Shown piece after piece: positions 8,430-16,502 of a stretch of DNA of 64,000 bases. This stretch comes from Mycolicibacterium peregrinum (GTDB lineage: Bacteria; Actinomycetota; Actinomycetes; Mycobacteriales; Mycobacteriaceae): NCBI RefSeq assembly GCF_001665785.1, contig NZ_LZSO01000010.1, positions 1-64,000 on the forward strand, in the 5' to 3' direction. The translations under genes and the position numbers were made by a program. Every line of letters begins with the position of its first letter. The first letter of the stretch is position 1. The notes below the pieces were generated by a model. The model saw nothing but the letters and a program-made list of their open reading frames with translations. It made no database searches and was not told the origin of the DNA.

Positions 8430-8915
8430 ATGGGCAGCGCGCCGCAGCACGAGATGACCCGAACTCCGGTCGATGAACTATCGGCATTCGAAGTCGCAAC
8501 CCGAGATCTGGTGGGCGTGGCGCTGCGCAGCGTCGAGCAACTGGAGATCTCACTGCCGCAGTGCCGACTGCTGCTCGTGCTCCAGGCGCGCGGGAAGTCG
8601 ACATCGACGGAGTGCGCGCAGGCGCTCGGGGTGGTCGGGTCGACGGTGACGCGGTTGGCCGATCGACTCGATGCCTCCGGCCATCTGACACGCGGCTCCG
8701 ATCCGAGCAACCGCAGTGTCGTCACACTTGCACTCACCGACCGTGGCCGCAAACTGGTCCGGCAGGTGAACACCCGCCGCCGGCGGGAACTCAGCAAGGT
8801 ACTCGATCGACTCGATCCGGCCGAGCGGGCGGCGTGCGCGTCGGTATTGCGCAGTTTCCATGAATTGCTCATCAACGATGACGCCGATGATTTGGATCGT
8901 CCGATACCGCTGTAG
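8430..8915 (+). CDS. MarR-family transcriptional regulator
   Basis: A 161-residue winged-helix regulator starting at ATG 8430 (MGSAPQHEM), with upstream in-frame ATG 8355 and downstream ATG 8454 as alternatives. The winged helix is visible: LPQCRLLLVLQARGKSTSTECAQALGV, recognition helix VGSTVTRLADRLDASGHLTR, and wing GSDPSNRSVVTLALTDRGRKLV. MarR proteins repress by binding palindromes and release on binding small ligands or oxidation. A 19-bp perfect palindrome begins five bases after the stop and precedes the ruined sulfatase gene, which may have been its target. It is divergent from the rhomboid-like gene. Confidence 0.88.
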   Translation: MGSAPQHEMTRTPVDELSAFEVATRDLVGVALRSVEQLEISLPQCRLLLVLQARGKSTSTECAQALGVVGSTVTRLADRLDASGHLTRGSDPSNRSVVTLALTDRGRKLVRQVNTRRRRELSKVLDRLDPAERAACASVLRSFHELLINDDADDLDRPIPL

Positions 8916-8919
8916 GAAT

Positions 8920-8938
8920 ATCACCCATAATGGGTGAT
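8920..8938. promoter_or_regulatory. 19-bp perfect palindrome between marR and sulfatase remnant
   Basis: ATCACCCAT-A-ATGGGTGAT is perfectly symmetric. It starts five bases after the marR stop and lies 87 bp upstream of the pseudogene ATG. The 9-1-9 symmetry is too close for a stable RNA loop, which favours a protein-binding site, possibly for the adjacent MarR protein. Confidence 0.5.
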
Positions 8939-9024
8939 GCCTTGGCCCACAAAGAAAATCAACTGTTGGCTCGTGCCGTGATTTATCCGGAAAATCCGTC
9001 CGATCGGGCATAGTGTCTGCTGGC

Positions 9025-9398
9025 ATGGAATCGAATACCGATGACATGGACCAGTCCGAGGACAAGAAGCGGGGCAAATTGTCGAGACGTTCGATGCTGG
9101 GGTGACTCAAAGCCGGATTGGAAGCCCTTCGAGCTCAAGCACGCCCCGGAGGGCGGACCCAACGTCCTGGCGATGCTCTGCGACGACACCGGCATGGCCT
9201 CGTGGTCACCGTACGGCGGCCGGATCAACATGCCGACGCTGCGGAAGCTGGCCGACAACGGGCTCACCTGCGTCCGGTCTGTACCAGAACCCGGGACGGT
9301 TCACCGGCGGCACCATCAAGGGCGTCGCGGTCGATGTGAGCGAGGAGAAATACATCGACCTCAACAAGGAGGCACAGGCCGCGTTCGCGACAGACTGA
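9025..9398 (+). pseudogene. Arylsulfatase remnant (frameshifted and internally deleted)
   Basis: Three sulfatase pieces lie in three different reading frames. Frame 1 from ATG 9025 gives a Tat-like leader (KLSRRSMLG) and stops at 9103-9105. Frame 2 gives the family N-terminus with GPNVLAMLCDDTG, in which the Asp pair is the metal-binding motif, and then MPTLRKLADNGLT, ending near 9270. Frame 3 gives the family C-terminus (GRFTGGTIKGVAVDVSEEKY) to the stop at 9396-9398. The central several hundred residues, including the CxPSR formylglycine site, are missing, so no active enzyme can be made. A TAGTGT -10 element eight bases before the ATG survives. Confidence 0.85.
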
Positions 9399-9501
9399 AC
9401 CACGACGGCGACAGTCTGGCCCAGCACCCGGTGCTGGGCCAGAGTGCTGTGGGCGGCCCTGCGACTAGTTTGATCAGAGAACCCTGACGATAGGAGCGGC
9501 C

Positions 9502-10119
9502 ATGGACTCCGACACGATCTGGCGCAATGTCGATGAACAGCGCGGACACCTCGCTGATCTCCTCGACACCCTCGAACCGCAACAGTGGGCCACGCCGTCA
9601 CTGTGCGCCGGCTGGACGGTGCGCGAGGTGGCGATCCACATCACGCAGTCCCACGCGAGTATCGGCGAGATGCTGCCGGCAGCGCTCAAGTCGGGCTTCC
9701 GGTTCGACGCCATGGTGCGCCGGGCGGCACTGGACGATCCGGCCGAGCCCGCCGCCATCACCGCACGACTGCGCGCCATGGCGGGGTCGCGGAAACGCCC
9801 ACCGCTGACCAAAGAGGTCGATCCGTTGCTGGATATCCTGATCCACACCCAAGATATCTGTATCCCGCTCGGGATCGACCGGCCGATGCCCCCAGACGCC
9901 GCCGTAGCCGTCGCAGACCGCTTGTGGCACATGAAGTTTCCGTTCGCTCCGCAACGGGACCTACCGGGCTACCGGTTCGTCGCCACCGATGCCGACTACG
10001 CCGTCGGCCCGGAATGGGGCGGCCGGCGCGAGGCGCCGATCCGTGACATCGTGTTGATGTTCTCGCGACGACGCGACGTGCCCGATCCGGAACCCGAGCC
10101 CGAATCCGAGGACGACTAG
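9502..10119 (+). CDS. Mycothiol-dependent maleylpyruvate isomerase-like (DinB-fold) protein
   Basis: A 205-residue four-helix-bundle protein of the TIGR03083 type. Diagnostic features are the N-terminal QRGHLADLLDTLEPQQWATPSLCAGWTVREVAIHI (the family LC.GW.V.D...H pattern) and LLDILIHTQDI, which supply the His residues of a metal site. Characterised relatives are mycothiol-dependent isomerases or S-transferases; the substrate here is unknown. The last dozen residues are an acidic tail (PDPEPEPESEDD). The start ATG follows GATAGGAG. It is a single-gene unit convergent with hipA. Confidence 0.82.
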   Translation: MDSDTIWRNVDEQRGHLADLLDTLEPQQWATPSLCAGWTVREVAIHITQSHASIGEMLPAALKSGFRFDAMVRRAALDDPAEPAAITARLRAMAGSRKRPPLTKEVDPLLDILIHTQDICIPLGIDRPMPPDAAVAVADRLWHMKFPFAPQRDLPGYRFVATDADYAVGPEWGGRREAPIRDIVLMFSRRRDVPDPEPEPESEDD

Positions 10120-10305
10120 GTCGCGTCTGACAGATCGGGCAGCCCCGGGCGCCGGCCATGGTGCGTCGCAGCGGACTCTGGCCCAGGCGCAGCTAATTCA
10201 ACCCCTGAAGCACTTACGCCGAGGATTACTGCCAGCATGTGGCTTGAATCCTAGACGTAGAGCAGTTCTCATCAAAATGAATAGTGTTGCGGCCCAGGGC
10301 CAGTC

Positions 10306-11535
10306 CTATTTCAAACTGCCCAGCCTCGTCCGCAGCATGTCCGCAAGAAGCGCTGTCTGCCGGTCATCGAATCCGATCTGTCCACATCGGTCCGGCCAGT
10401 CGTGCGCAGCATCAACGAGTTCATCGATCGTTCTGGTCGTCGCTCGCGCCCGGATACCGAGGCGCTCGCCGGCATCGACGAAGTTGGCCCGAGAGAGCCG
10501 ATTGGCGCGACCGAAGAGGTTGAGCGCCATCGGGTCTCGCCAGCCTGCATAGGGTTGAGTGCACAAGAGGTCGTATGCGGGCGTTGGCTGCCACACGCCG
10601 TCGAGATCGTAGATCGACAAGTTCTTTCCGTGCAGATCGCCGTTTCCGATAAGCCAGGAGAACACGACGGTCTTGAGTAGCTCGGCGGTCGCGGCCACCT
10701 TGGAGCCGCCGCCGCGCGCACACGCCTCGGCGAGGCCGGTGATGGCCGCCTCCGTGGTGATGCGGTACTTCGAGGCGGGATAGATGCCCACCACCTGGCA
10801 TGCGTCCTCCTGCGCAATGCGCGTCGCGCCCGCGCGGTCGAATCTGGTGACGAGCAGGGCGCTGCGGCCCTCGGCATCGTGCAGCAGTGACGTTGCGGCA
10901 GTTCGTAATCCGCATGCCGCGGCCATGGTCATGAAAAAGTGCTCGTTCTCGACGAGCAACGGGTACTCCACTGGATTGAGTTTGAGTATTGCCGGTCCCG
11001 AACGCGTTTGCGTCGGCGCCGAGAGCATCCCGGCACTGACCTTCGGCTGAACTCCTGCCATACCCACCGGGTCGGCAGATACCGAACCGGTCAGCTTTTC
11101 GAAGACCAGGCGGAAGTCTGTGTCTTGCTCAGGATCGAACATCGCGGCCGGCTGAACCGGGTCAACCCCGGCTGGAGATACTCGGACGTTGCCGATGGTG
11201 TCCGCGCCGATCGCCAGTAGCAGCGTCAGGTGATCGTCGGCGGAAGTCTTGGTCGATGTCGTCACGACACCCAGCCGCACCCCTTCCGGCAGCAGGCCCG
11301 CGAAGAAAGCAGGAACTGCACCGCCCGTGGTGACGACGGGGTAATCGCGAGACCGCAGCAATGACCACGAGACCGAGCTGTCCCGAAGCGCGCCGCCGAC
11401 AGGGGGCCCCTCAGCGAGGTAGTCGAAGCTGATCTGCTCACCCGCCTGCCGAGCAAGATGTGCAACGCGGTCATCGCCGAGGTAGACGTCAGCTTCGACG
11501 ATCCCGCGGAGATCGGAAGCTTCGGGAGTCGTCAT
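10306..11535 (-). CDS. hipA: HipA-family serine/threonine kinase toxin
   Basis: A 409-residue toxin-type kinase of a type II toxin-antitoxin pair. In order it shows an N-terminal subdomain with LLPEG, the ATP-loop motif GVQPKVS, ENEHFFMTMAAACGL, the kinase-core LLVTRFDR, EDACQVVGIYPASKY and the catalytic/metal segment GNGDLHGKNLSIYD followed by PAYDLL. E. coli HipA phosphorylates glutamyl-tRNA synthetase and causes growth arrest; the target here is unknown. Its ATG overlaps the hipB stop as ATGA, so the two are translationally coupled with the antitoxin first. All catalytic motifs look intact. Confidence 0.92.
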   Translation of the reverse strand: MTTPEASDLRGIVEADVYLGDDRVAHLARQAGEQISFDYLAEGPPVGGALRDSSVSWSLLRSRDYPVVTTGGAVPAFFAGLLPEGVRLGVVTTSTKTSADDHLTLLLAIGADTIGNVRVSPAGVDPVQPAAMFDPEQDTDFRLVFEKLTGSVSADPVGMAGVQPKVSAGMLSAPTQTRSGPAILKLNPVEYPLLVENEHFFMTMAAACGLRTAATSLLHDAEGRSALLVTRFDRAGATRIAQEDACQVVGIYPASKYRITTEAAITGLAEACARGGGSKVAATAELLKTVVFSWLIGNGDLHGKNLSIYDLDGVWQPTPAYDLLCTQPYAGWRDPMALNLFGRANRLSRANFVDAGERLGIRARATTRTIDELVDAAHDWPDRCGQIGFDDRQTALLADMLRTRLGSLK

Positions 11536-11783
11536 TCAGCCGTCTCACTGAACTTGATGTGCAGACCCAAAACATCGGCGATTTCGAGAACTGAACCGAG
11601 CTTGATCGAACCACTTCCCCGCTCCAGCGACTGAACGCTGGAGCGGGACACACCAGCCAAGTCGGCGACGGCTTGTTGGGTGAGGCGCAGGGTGACGCGA
11701 CGCTCGGCAAAGGACCGACCTATGCGTGTAATTTCAGGCATAGCGGTGTCGATGGACGGCTTTGTGCGTCTCGGGACAGCCAT
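11532..11783 (-). CDS. hipB: HipB-like antitoxin, helix-turn-helix (Xre type)
   Basis: An 83-residue antitoxin and autorepressor. I chose ATG 11783 (MAVPRRTKPSID) because AGGGG lies just upstream. A second ATG at 11741 (MPEITRIGRSF) is possible but sits inside operator-like repeat 1. The helix-turn-helix is RLTQQAVADLAGVSRSSVQSLERGSG, followed by KLGSVLEIADVLGLHIKF, a normal HipB/Xre arrangement. It precedes hipA with a 4-bp overlap. Three copies of CTATGC-N12-GCATAG-type repeats span its promoter and start, consistent with cooperative autorepression. Confidence 0.9.
   Translation of the reverse strand: MAVPRRTKPSIDTAMPEITRIGRSFAERRVTLRLTQQAVADLAGVSRSSVQSLERGSGSIKLGSVLEIADVLGLHIKFSETAE
11720..11743. 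promoter_or_regulatory. HipB operator-like repeat 1
   Basis: CTATGC-N12-GCATAG, a perfect 6-bp inverted repeat inside the 5' part of hipB. Read on the minus strand the inner part begins CTGAAATT, as in repeats 2 and 3. It covers the internal ATG at 11741. Confidence 0.6.
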
Positions 11784-11790
11784 GTCACCC

Positions 11791-11814
11791 CTATGCCTGA
11801 AAAATGATGCATAG
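11791..11814. promoter_or_regulatory. HipB operator-like repeat 2
   Basis: CTATGC-N12-GCATAG, a perfect 6-bp inverted repeat with inner sequence CTGAAAAATGAT. It ends eight bases upstream of the hipB ATG and so overlaps the probable promoter or leader. Confidence 0.65.
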
Positions 11815-11850
11815 CAACCATGACATCGGCGGCGCGGGCCAGTCAAGCCG

Positions 11851-11874
11851 TTATGCCTGAAATTCAATGCTTAA
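11851..11874. promoter_or_regulatory. HipB operator-like repeat 3
   Basis: TTATGC-N12-GCTTAA, a slightly degenerate copy with inner sequence CTGAAATTCAAT. It lies 60 bp from repeat 2 and overlaps the stop codon of the ABC transporter gene upstream of hipB. Confidence 0.55.
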
Positions 11875-13700
11875 TTGCCTGCATTCCCGTTCTGCACCTC
11901 GTGCAGTCGGCGATACAGGCCGCCTTGGGCCATCAGCGCCTGGTGATCGCCGCTCTGGGTGATACGCCCATCCTCGAGCACCAGGATCCGGTCCGCCACC
12001 GCGGCCATGAAATCCAGATCGTGGCTCACCACCAGGCAGGTGCGGTCTTTCGCATAGTCGCGGATCACTCTGATCATTCGCGCCCGCTGGTCGGCGTCAA
12101 GGTTCTCGGTCGGCTCGTCCAGCAGTAGCACCTCGGGCCGGCGCAGCAGGCAGCGCGCCAGGGCGATCAACCGCTTCTGCCCACCGGAGGGCACCTGCAC
12201 GTCGACCACGGTGTCGTAGCCATCGTGCATCTTCGTGGTGATGACGGAATGAATGTGCGCCGCGGCGCAGGCTTCTTCGATGTCGGTATCGGTAGCCTCG
12301 GGGCGGGCCAACCGAATGTTCTCCCGAATGGTGTCCTTGGTGAAGAACGGGAACTGGGCGAGTTTGGACACCTGGTCGCGCAACGACGCAAGAGTGACGG
12401 TCGATATGTCGTTACCGTCCAACAGGATCCGCCCGAGTTGCGGGTCACGGAACCGCAGCAGAAGGTTGAACACCGTCGACTTGCCCGATCCGATGCCGCC
12501 GACCAGCCCGACCGTCTCCCCTTCAGCGACGGAGAACGACAACCCTTCCAGGACGTTCTCGCCGGGCACGTACCCGAACGTCACGTCCTCGAGAACCAGA
12601 TTGCCGTGCACCTCCCCCAGCGCGACGGCGTCGGCGGTCTCCCGCACCGACGGCCGCGTGTCGAGCAGTTCGTAGGTGGACGTCACGTTCGGCGCCAGCG
12701 ACTGGTAGGTGGTGTATGCCCCCAGAACCCGTTGCGCCGCACTGAACATCACGGGAACCACGCCCGCGAAGACCAGTAGGCCCGCGAATGTCAGCCCGAA
12801 GTGCCCGCTGAGCCCGACCCCGACCAGGAGCACGACCACGGTGCTCAGCGCGACGAAGATCTGCGAGCCGTTGACGGTGGCCTGCATCCAGACCACCGAG
12901 GCCGCCGATCCCTTCGCAGCTTCCTCCGAGACCGTATGAAATCGCTTGCTGCGGACCGGTTGCGCGTTGAACATCTGAATCTCGGCGATCCCGCTGATCG
13001 TCTGCTCGACCTCGGTGGCCATCGCCCGCTCGGCGTTTCGCACCCGCGTCATCACCGCCTGCACGTGGCGGCCGGCGAGTCGGAGGGTGAGCAGCGCCAG
13101 CGGGGTGAGCGCCAGCGCGGCCACCGTCATCTGCCACGAGATCGCCAGCAGGTAGCTGATCACCACCACCAGCACCACCGCGTCGATCAGCGGCGGCAGC
13201 AGGCAGTCGGTCAGGAGACGTTGCACAGCAGTGGATTCCGTCATCACGCGGTGCATCAGCTCGCCGCTGCGGGAACCAAGGAAGAAATCCAGGGATAACG
13301 ACTGCAGGTGGTCGTGGACGCGCTGGCGGATATCGACGACCAGGACACGCTCGACCCTGGCGCCGATCCAGGCATTGACGAAGTACATGAGCTGCGTCAG
13401 CACCAGCGAGGACGCCCAGACCGTCAACAGCACGGCGAACGGCACCGGCCCGGCCAGGGAGTGCAGTAGGCCGTCCTGGCGGGCCACCAGCGGGCCACTC
13501 AAATCCCATACGCTGCTGAGGTTTCCGTTGTTCCCGGCCTCGGAGATAACCTGAACCATCGGCCCGAAAGCGGCCACCGTGAGGTAAGGCAATGCCGAAG
13601 CGATCACCCCGATCGCCAACAGCAGAACCAGCACGCCCCGGACCGCACGCAGCATGCCCAGGCTGCGCCGCACCAGGCGCAGCGACGAGGCCACAGTCAC
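11871..13700 (-). CDS. ABC transporter, fused permease and ATPase (exporter half)
   Basis: A 609-residue half-transporter with six transmembrane segments (about 1-310) and a nucleotide-binding domain (about 340-600). The Walker A motif is GGIGSGKST, the Q-loop region RDQVSKLAQFPFF, the Walker B VLLLDEPTENLD and the switch VVSHD. The signature is VPSGGQKRL, with Pro where LSGGQ has Leu-Ser, so it is slightly degenerate. The layout resembles CydC/CydD or lipid/drug exporters; the substrate cannot be told. It probably works as a homodimer because no second half is adjacent. The GTG start is 27 bp from the next gene's stop. Confidence 0.88.
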   Translation of the reverse strand: MTVASSLRLVRRSLGMLRAVRGVLVLLLAIGVIASALPYLTVAAFGPMVQVISEAGNNGNLSSVWDLSGPLVARQDGLLHSLAGPVPFAVLLTVWASSLVLTQLMYFVNAWIGARVERVLVVDIRQRVHDHLQSLSLDFFLGSRSGELMHRVMTESTAVQRLLTDCLLPPLIDAVVLVVVISYLLAISWQMTVAALALTPLALLTLRLAGRHVQAVMTRVRNAERAMATEVEQTISGIAEIQMFNAQPVRSKRFHTVSEEAAKGSAASVVWMQATVNGSQIFVALSTVVVLLVGVGLSGHFGLTFAGLLVFAGVVPVMFSAAQRVLGAYTTYQSLAPNVTSTYELLDTRPSVRETADAVALGEVHGNLVLEDVTFGYVPGENVLEGLSFSVAEGETVGLVGGIGSGKSTVFNLLLRFRDPQLGRILLDGNDISTVTLASLRDQVSKLAQFPFFTKDTIRENIRLARPEATDTDIEEACAAAHIHSVITTKMHDGYDTVVDVQVPSGGQKRLIALARCLLRRPEVLLLDEPTENLDADQRARMIRVIRDYAKDRTCLVVSHDLDFMAAVADRILVLEDGRITQSGDHQALMAQGGLYRRLHEVQNGNAGN

Positions 13701-13727
13701 CGGCGCACCCCCTTTTTTCCGCGAAGG

Positions 13728-14651
13728 CTAACCCGCGGGCGCGTCGCTGTCGCGGGGAGCGTCCGGCACGGAAGGGCCGTCGTCCTCGAAGAACCGCCGG
13801 ATCGCGACGAATCCGCCGTGCCGGTAGGCCTCGTAGGCCCAGATCGCCGCGATGATCGGCAGCGGGCCGAAGGCCACCCACCACCGCGCGGAGGGCGGGA
13901 CCAGTTCGGCGATCACCTGGGAGCTGGGTTGATCGTCGACGGTGGCCGGCAGCCATTCGTGCAGCAGGATGGTCAGCATCCGCGTCGCCTCGAACGGGCC
14001 TGCGATGGTGGACAGCACCCAGCTGAGTGAGGCGATGAGCAGCGCCCACGGCCAGGCCAGCAGCAGCGACTGGTCGTCGACGATGTCGGCGGCCGAGCGG
14101 ATCGACTCGGCGATGAACGCAAAACCCAACGCCACCAACAACACCCCGATCTGCGCGGCCAGCAGATCGTCGAGCACCGAGTTGGCCAGCTCGTCACCGC
14201 TGCGTGTCGGCAGCCCGAATGCCAGGGAGAGCAGGCCGGCCAACAGTGCCAGCAGCATCAGCGCGGAGGTGGAGTCGTCGATGCGCATGAAGGAGTCGGT
14301 GAGGATGCGCATCACCAGGCGCGACGAGGACGACGGTCGGGTGCGGTACAGGATCATCACCACGAGCCCGGAGATGACGATCGAGATCAGCCAGGCCACC
14401 ACGGCCGCGCAGATGATCACCAGAGCTAGGGAGCCGATGACCGGGACCAGTTGTTCGTTCGCGGTTTCCCCGTTGCGGACCACCAGCAGCGGCACCACGC
14501 CGATGGCCAGCACCCCCAGGGCGCGAACCAGGATCGGCAGAGTGAAGCCGGCGATATCACCCGCGTCGAGGTCAGGGTCGCTGCGGCGGATCGCACCGAT
14601 CTCGGCGCTCATCACCGAACGTGCCCGGCGGAACGACATTCTGCGCGCCAC
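13728..14651 (-). CDS. Polytopic membrane protein of unknown function
   Basis: A 307-residue protein with about seven hydrophobic segments, for example LPILVRALGVLAIGVVPLLVV, VIGSLALVIICAAVVAWLISIVIS, ALMLLALLAGLLSLAFGL, AQIGVLLVALGFAFIA and WWVAFGPLPIIAAIWAYEA. The N-terminus is Arg-rich and cytoplasmic, and the C-terminus ends in an acidic, Pro-containing tail. I recognise no family motif or catalytic residue. It lies 27 bp upstream of the ABC exporter on the same strand and is probably cotranscribed with it, so a role with the exporter is a reasonable guess only. Confidence 0.7.
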   Translation of the reverse strand: MARRMSFRRARSVMSAEIGAIRRSDPDLDAGDIAGFTLPILVRALGVLAIGVVPLLVVRNGETANEQLVPVIGSLALVIICAAVVAWLISIVISGLVVMILYRTRPSSSSRLVMRILTDSFMRIDDSTSALMLLALLAGLLSLAFGLPTRSGDELANSVLDDLLAAQIGVLLVALGFAFIAESIRSAADIVDDQSLLLAWPWALLIASLSWVLSTIAGPFEATRMLTILLHEWLPATVDDQPSSQVIAELVPPSARWWVAFGPLPIIAAIWAYEAYRHGGFVAIRRFFEDDGPSVPDAPRDSDAPAG

Positions 14652-14701
14652 GACGCGAATCTAGACGGCGTTGTGGTCCCTGGTCTTGGGACACGCCACG
14701 C

Positions 14702-15418
14702 TCAGCGCAGGTAGAGCTCGCCGCCAGTCGGGTAGCCGCCACCTTTGGTGGTCAGGTGGACGTGGTCGTAGTGGCCATAGCCGCCGGATTGAGCCCCGCC
14801 TCCGGGGGTGTAATAGGTGCCCCGCCAGATGGCGTCCTGCAGGGCGAACCGGTCGGCGTTCTTCAACGCGTAGGCGACGATCCGATTGCCGAGCGCGATG
14901 CCCGCGGCGCTGCTGGGGTTCGGGATCATCACGTCGAGGGCAAGGCCATTGGGGTGCCAGCGCAGCGCGTCCGGTCGGACGCCGCCGATCTCGCGGATCT
15001 CGGGGAAGTCGGCGTGGACGCTGCGGGCGGCCAGGATGGTCTTGACCTGCAGGCCCCGCTCGGGCGCGATGCCGATGGGCAGCAGCTGGGGGATGTTGAT
15101 GACGCGCCAGCGCGAGGCGGCAATGGCGGGCTCCGCCTGCCCCGCACTCAACGACAAGGTCTGTACCGAGGGAGGCGACGCGGACGGGGCCGACGCGGAC
15201 ACGATCTCCATGCAGCACGGCGCGGCTTCAGGGGCCGCCGGTTGCGCTATGGGTTTGGAGAGGTGCTCAGCGGGGTACGGATGGGAATCGCCACCGCTGG
15301 CGAAGAACGCAGCGACCGGCGCGAGGATTGCAGCCGCGACAGCCGGCAGTTTGCGCTGGCTGGGGCTGGCTAATGCGTGTCGGCCCACACGGGCACCATA
15401 CGGGCACTTCTGCGACAA
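14702..15418 (-). CDS. Exported LAS-type (ARB_07466-like) peptidase or cell-wall protein
   Basis: A 238-residue exported protein. The TTG at 15418 is supported by GGGAGGGG eight bases upstream; GTG 15388 is an alternative. A signal-anchor-like segment (LPAVAAAILAPVAAFFASGG) and a Pro/Ala/Ser-rich linker precede a C-terminal domain from about residue 105. That domain carries WHPNGLALDVMIPN and GGYGHYDHVHLTTKGG, the His/Asp and HxH ligands of the LAS zinc-peptidase fold (VanX/M15-like, ARB_07466 family). This suggests peptidoglycan binding or cleavage outside the membrane. A tandem GTCAC repeat about 90 bp upstream resembles an MtrA site. Confidence 0.78.
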   Translation of the reverse strand: MSQKCPYGARVGRHALASPSQRKLPAVAAAILAPVAAFFASGGDSHPYPAEHLSKPIAQPAAPEAAPCCMEIVSASAPSASPPSVQTLSLSAGQAEPAIAASRWRVINIPQLLPIGIAPERGLQVKTILAARSVHADFPEIREIGGVRPDALRWHPNGLALDVMIPNPSSAAGIALGNRIVAYALKNADRFALQDAIWRGTYYTPGGGAQSGGYGHYDHVHLTTKGGGYPTGGELYLR

Positions 15419-15498
15419 CGCAGCAACCCCTCCCTCGATCTACGAGTTTCCTCAGAAACGTGTCAAGCATCTACTCGGCGTGTTTTCGCAGGTCATTA

Positions 15499-15518
15499 GT
15501 CACAAATTGGTCACGAAT
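15499..15518. promoter_or_regulatory. MtrA-like direct repeat in divergent promoter region
   Basis: GTCACAAAT and GTCACGAAT are 9-base direct repeats separated by two bases, preceded by a weaker GTCATTA. The MtrA response regulator of mycobacteria binds paired GTCACA-type repeats upstream of cell-wall hydrolase genes. The pair lies 81-100 bp upstream of the LAS-peptidase start and 124-143 bp upstream of the AraC gene. Confidence 0.45.
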
Positions 15519-15641
15519 CTAAGAATTTCCTAAGAACGACGGACTCGGTATTTCAAGGCGAAAGCACCCTCCCGCTGATCTCTGCATCGCTACGCTCCGA
15601 TCCGGATTGACGCAGCCGCAAGGCGCGCAGGAGGTACGCGT

Positions 15642-16502
15642 GTGGCATTGAAGCCGTGGACCGGTGACCGGCCCCAGACTCGCCGTGTCGTGCTCGGTGA
15701 GAGGGCCGTCGCTACCCGCGGCCTGTCGCTCCGGTTCGCCACCGAGCAGATTCACACCACGACGGATTGGTGTTGTTACGACGACTCCCGCCACCTCGTC
15801 TATGTCCACCGTTTTGGGCGTCTGCGCTCGATGGAGACAGACCTGGACTGGGGGCCGTCGGGCCGGGGCGTGCCCAACGTGGGCGACATCTGGGTGGTGC
15901 CGGCCGGCGACAGATGCGCGTCGCTGGTCGAAGGGGATACCGCGGAATACTGCGAGATTGCGATCCCGGACCAAGCGCTCGGCGCGACGACGTTGATTCC
16001 ACGGGTCAAACACCGTGACCCGCTGATCCATCAGATGGTGGAACGTATCTACGAGGTTGCCGATCGCGGCGACGCGCTTGCGCGGCTCCTCACCGACTCG
16101 GTCGCCGAGACGCTTCGGTTGTTGCTCACCGATATGTACACGTTGGACGCACCGAAGCGCACCGAGCACCGACCCGACCGCCTGGATTCCGCCGCCCGCT
16201 CGAGGCTCGTCGAGTTCCTCGAGGACAGCCTCGATTCGGAGATCCACCTCGAAACGCTTGCGCAGCAGGCGAACATGTCGGTCGGTGGGTTCATCACGGC
16301 ATTCCGTTCGGCGTTCCACACTACGCCCTACAAGTATCTACTCGATCGACGTATCGAACGCGCGAAATCGCTGCTGCTACACACCAATCGGACGGTCACC
16401 GAGATCAGCGCGATGGTGGGGTTCTCGACGCCCAATCATTTTGCCACCGCGTTTCGCCATCGCGTGGGCATGGCGCCCAGCACCTATCGCGGCGGCCGCT
16501 GA
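15642..16502 (+). CDS. AraC-family transcriptional regulator
   Basis: A 286-residue regulator with an N-terminal cupin-like sensor region (about 1-160) and a C-terminal double helix-turn-helix. The C-terminal part reads RLVEFLEDSLDSEIHLETLAQQANMSVGGFITAFRSAFHTTPYKYLLDRRIERAKSLL and then VTEISAMVGFSTPNHFATAFRHRVGMAPSTYR when followed in segments, the standard AraC signature. The start is GTG 15642 after AGGAGG. Two pieces of a close paralogue lie downstream, an N-terminal fragment on the opposite strand and a C-terminal domain beyond the secreted-protein gene. It probably controls that secreted protein or itself. Confidence 0.9.
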   Translation: MALKPWTGDRPQTRRVVLGERAVATRGLSLRFATEQIHTTTDWCCYDDSRHLVYVHRFGRLRSMETDLDWGPSGRGVPNVGDIWVVPAGDRCASLVEGDTAEYCEIAIPDQALGATTLIPRVKHRDPLIHQMVERIYEVADRGDALARLLTDSVAETLRLLLTDMYTLDAPKRTEHRPDRLDSAARSRLVEFLEDSLDSEIHLETLAQQANMSVGGFITAFRSAFHTTPYKYLLDRRIERAKSLLLHTNRTVTEISAMVGFSTPNHFATAFRHRVGMAPSTYRGGR

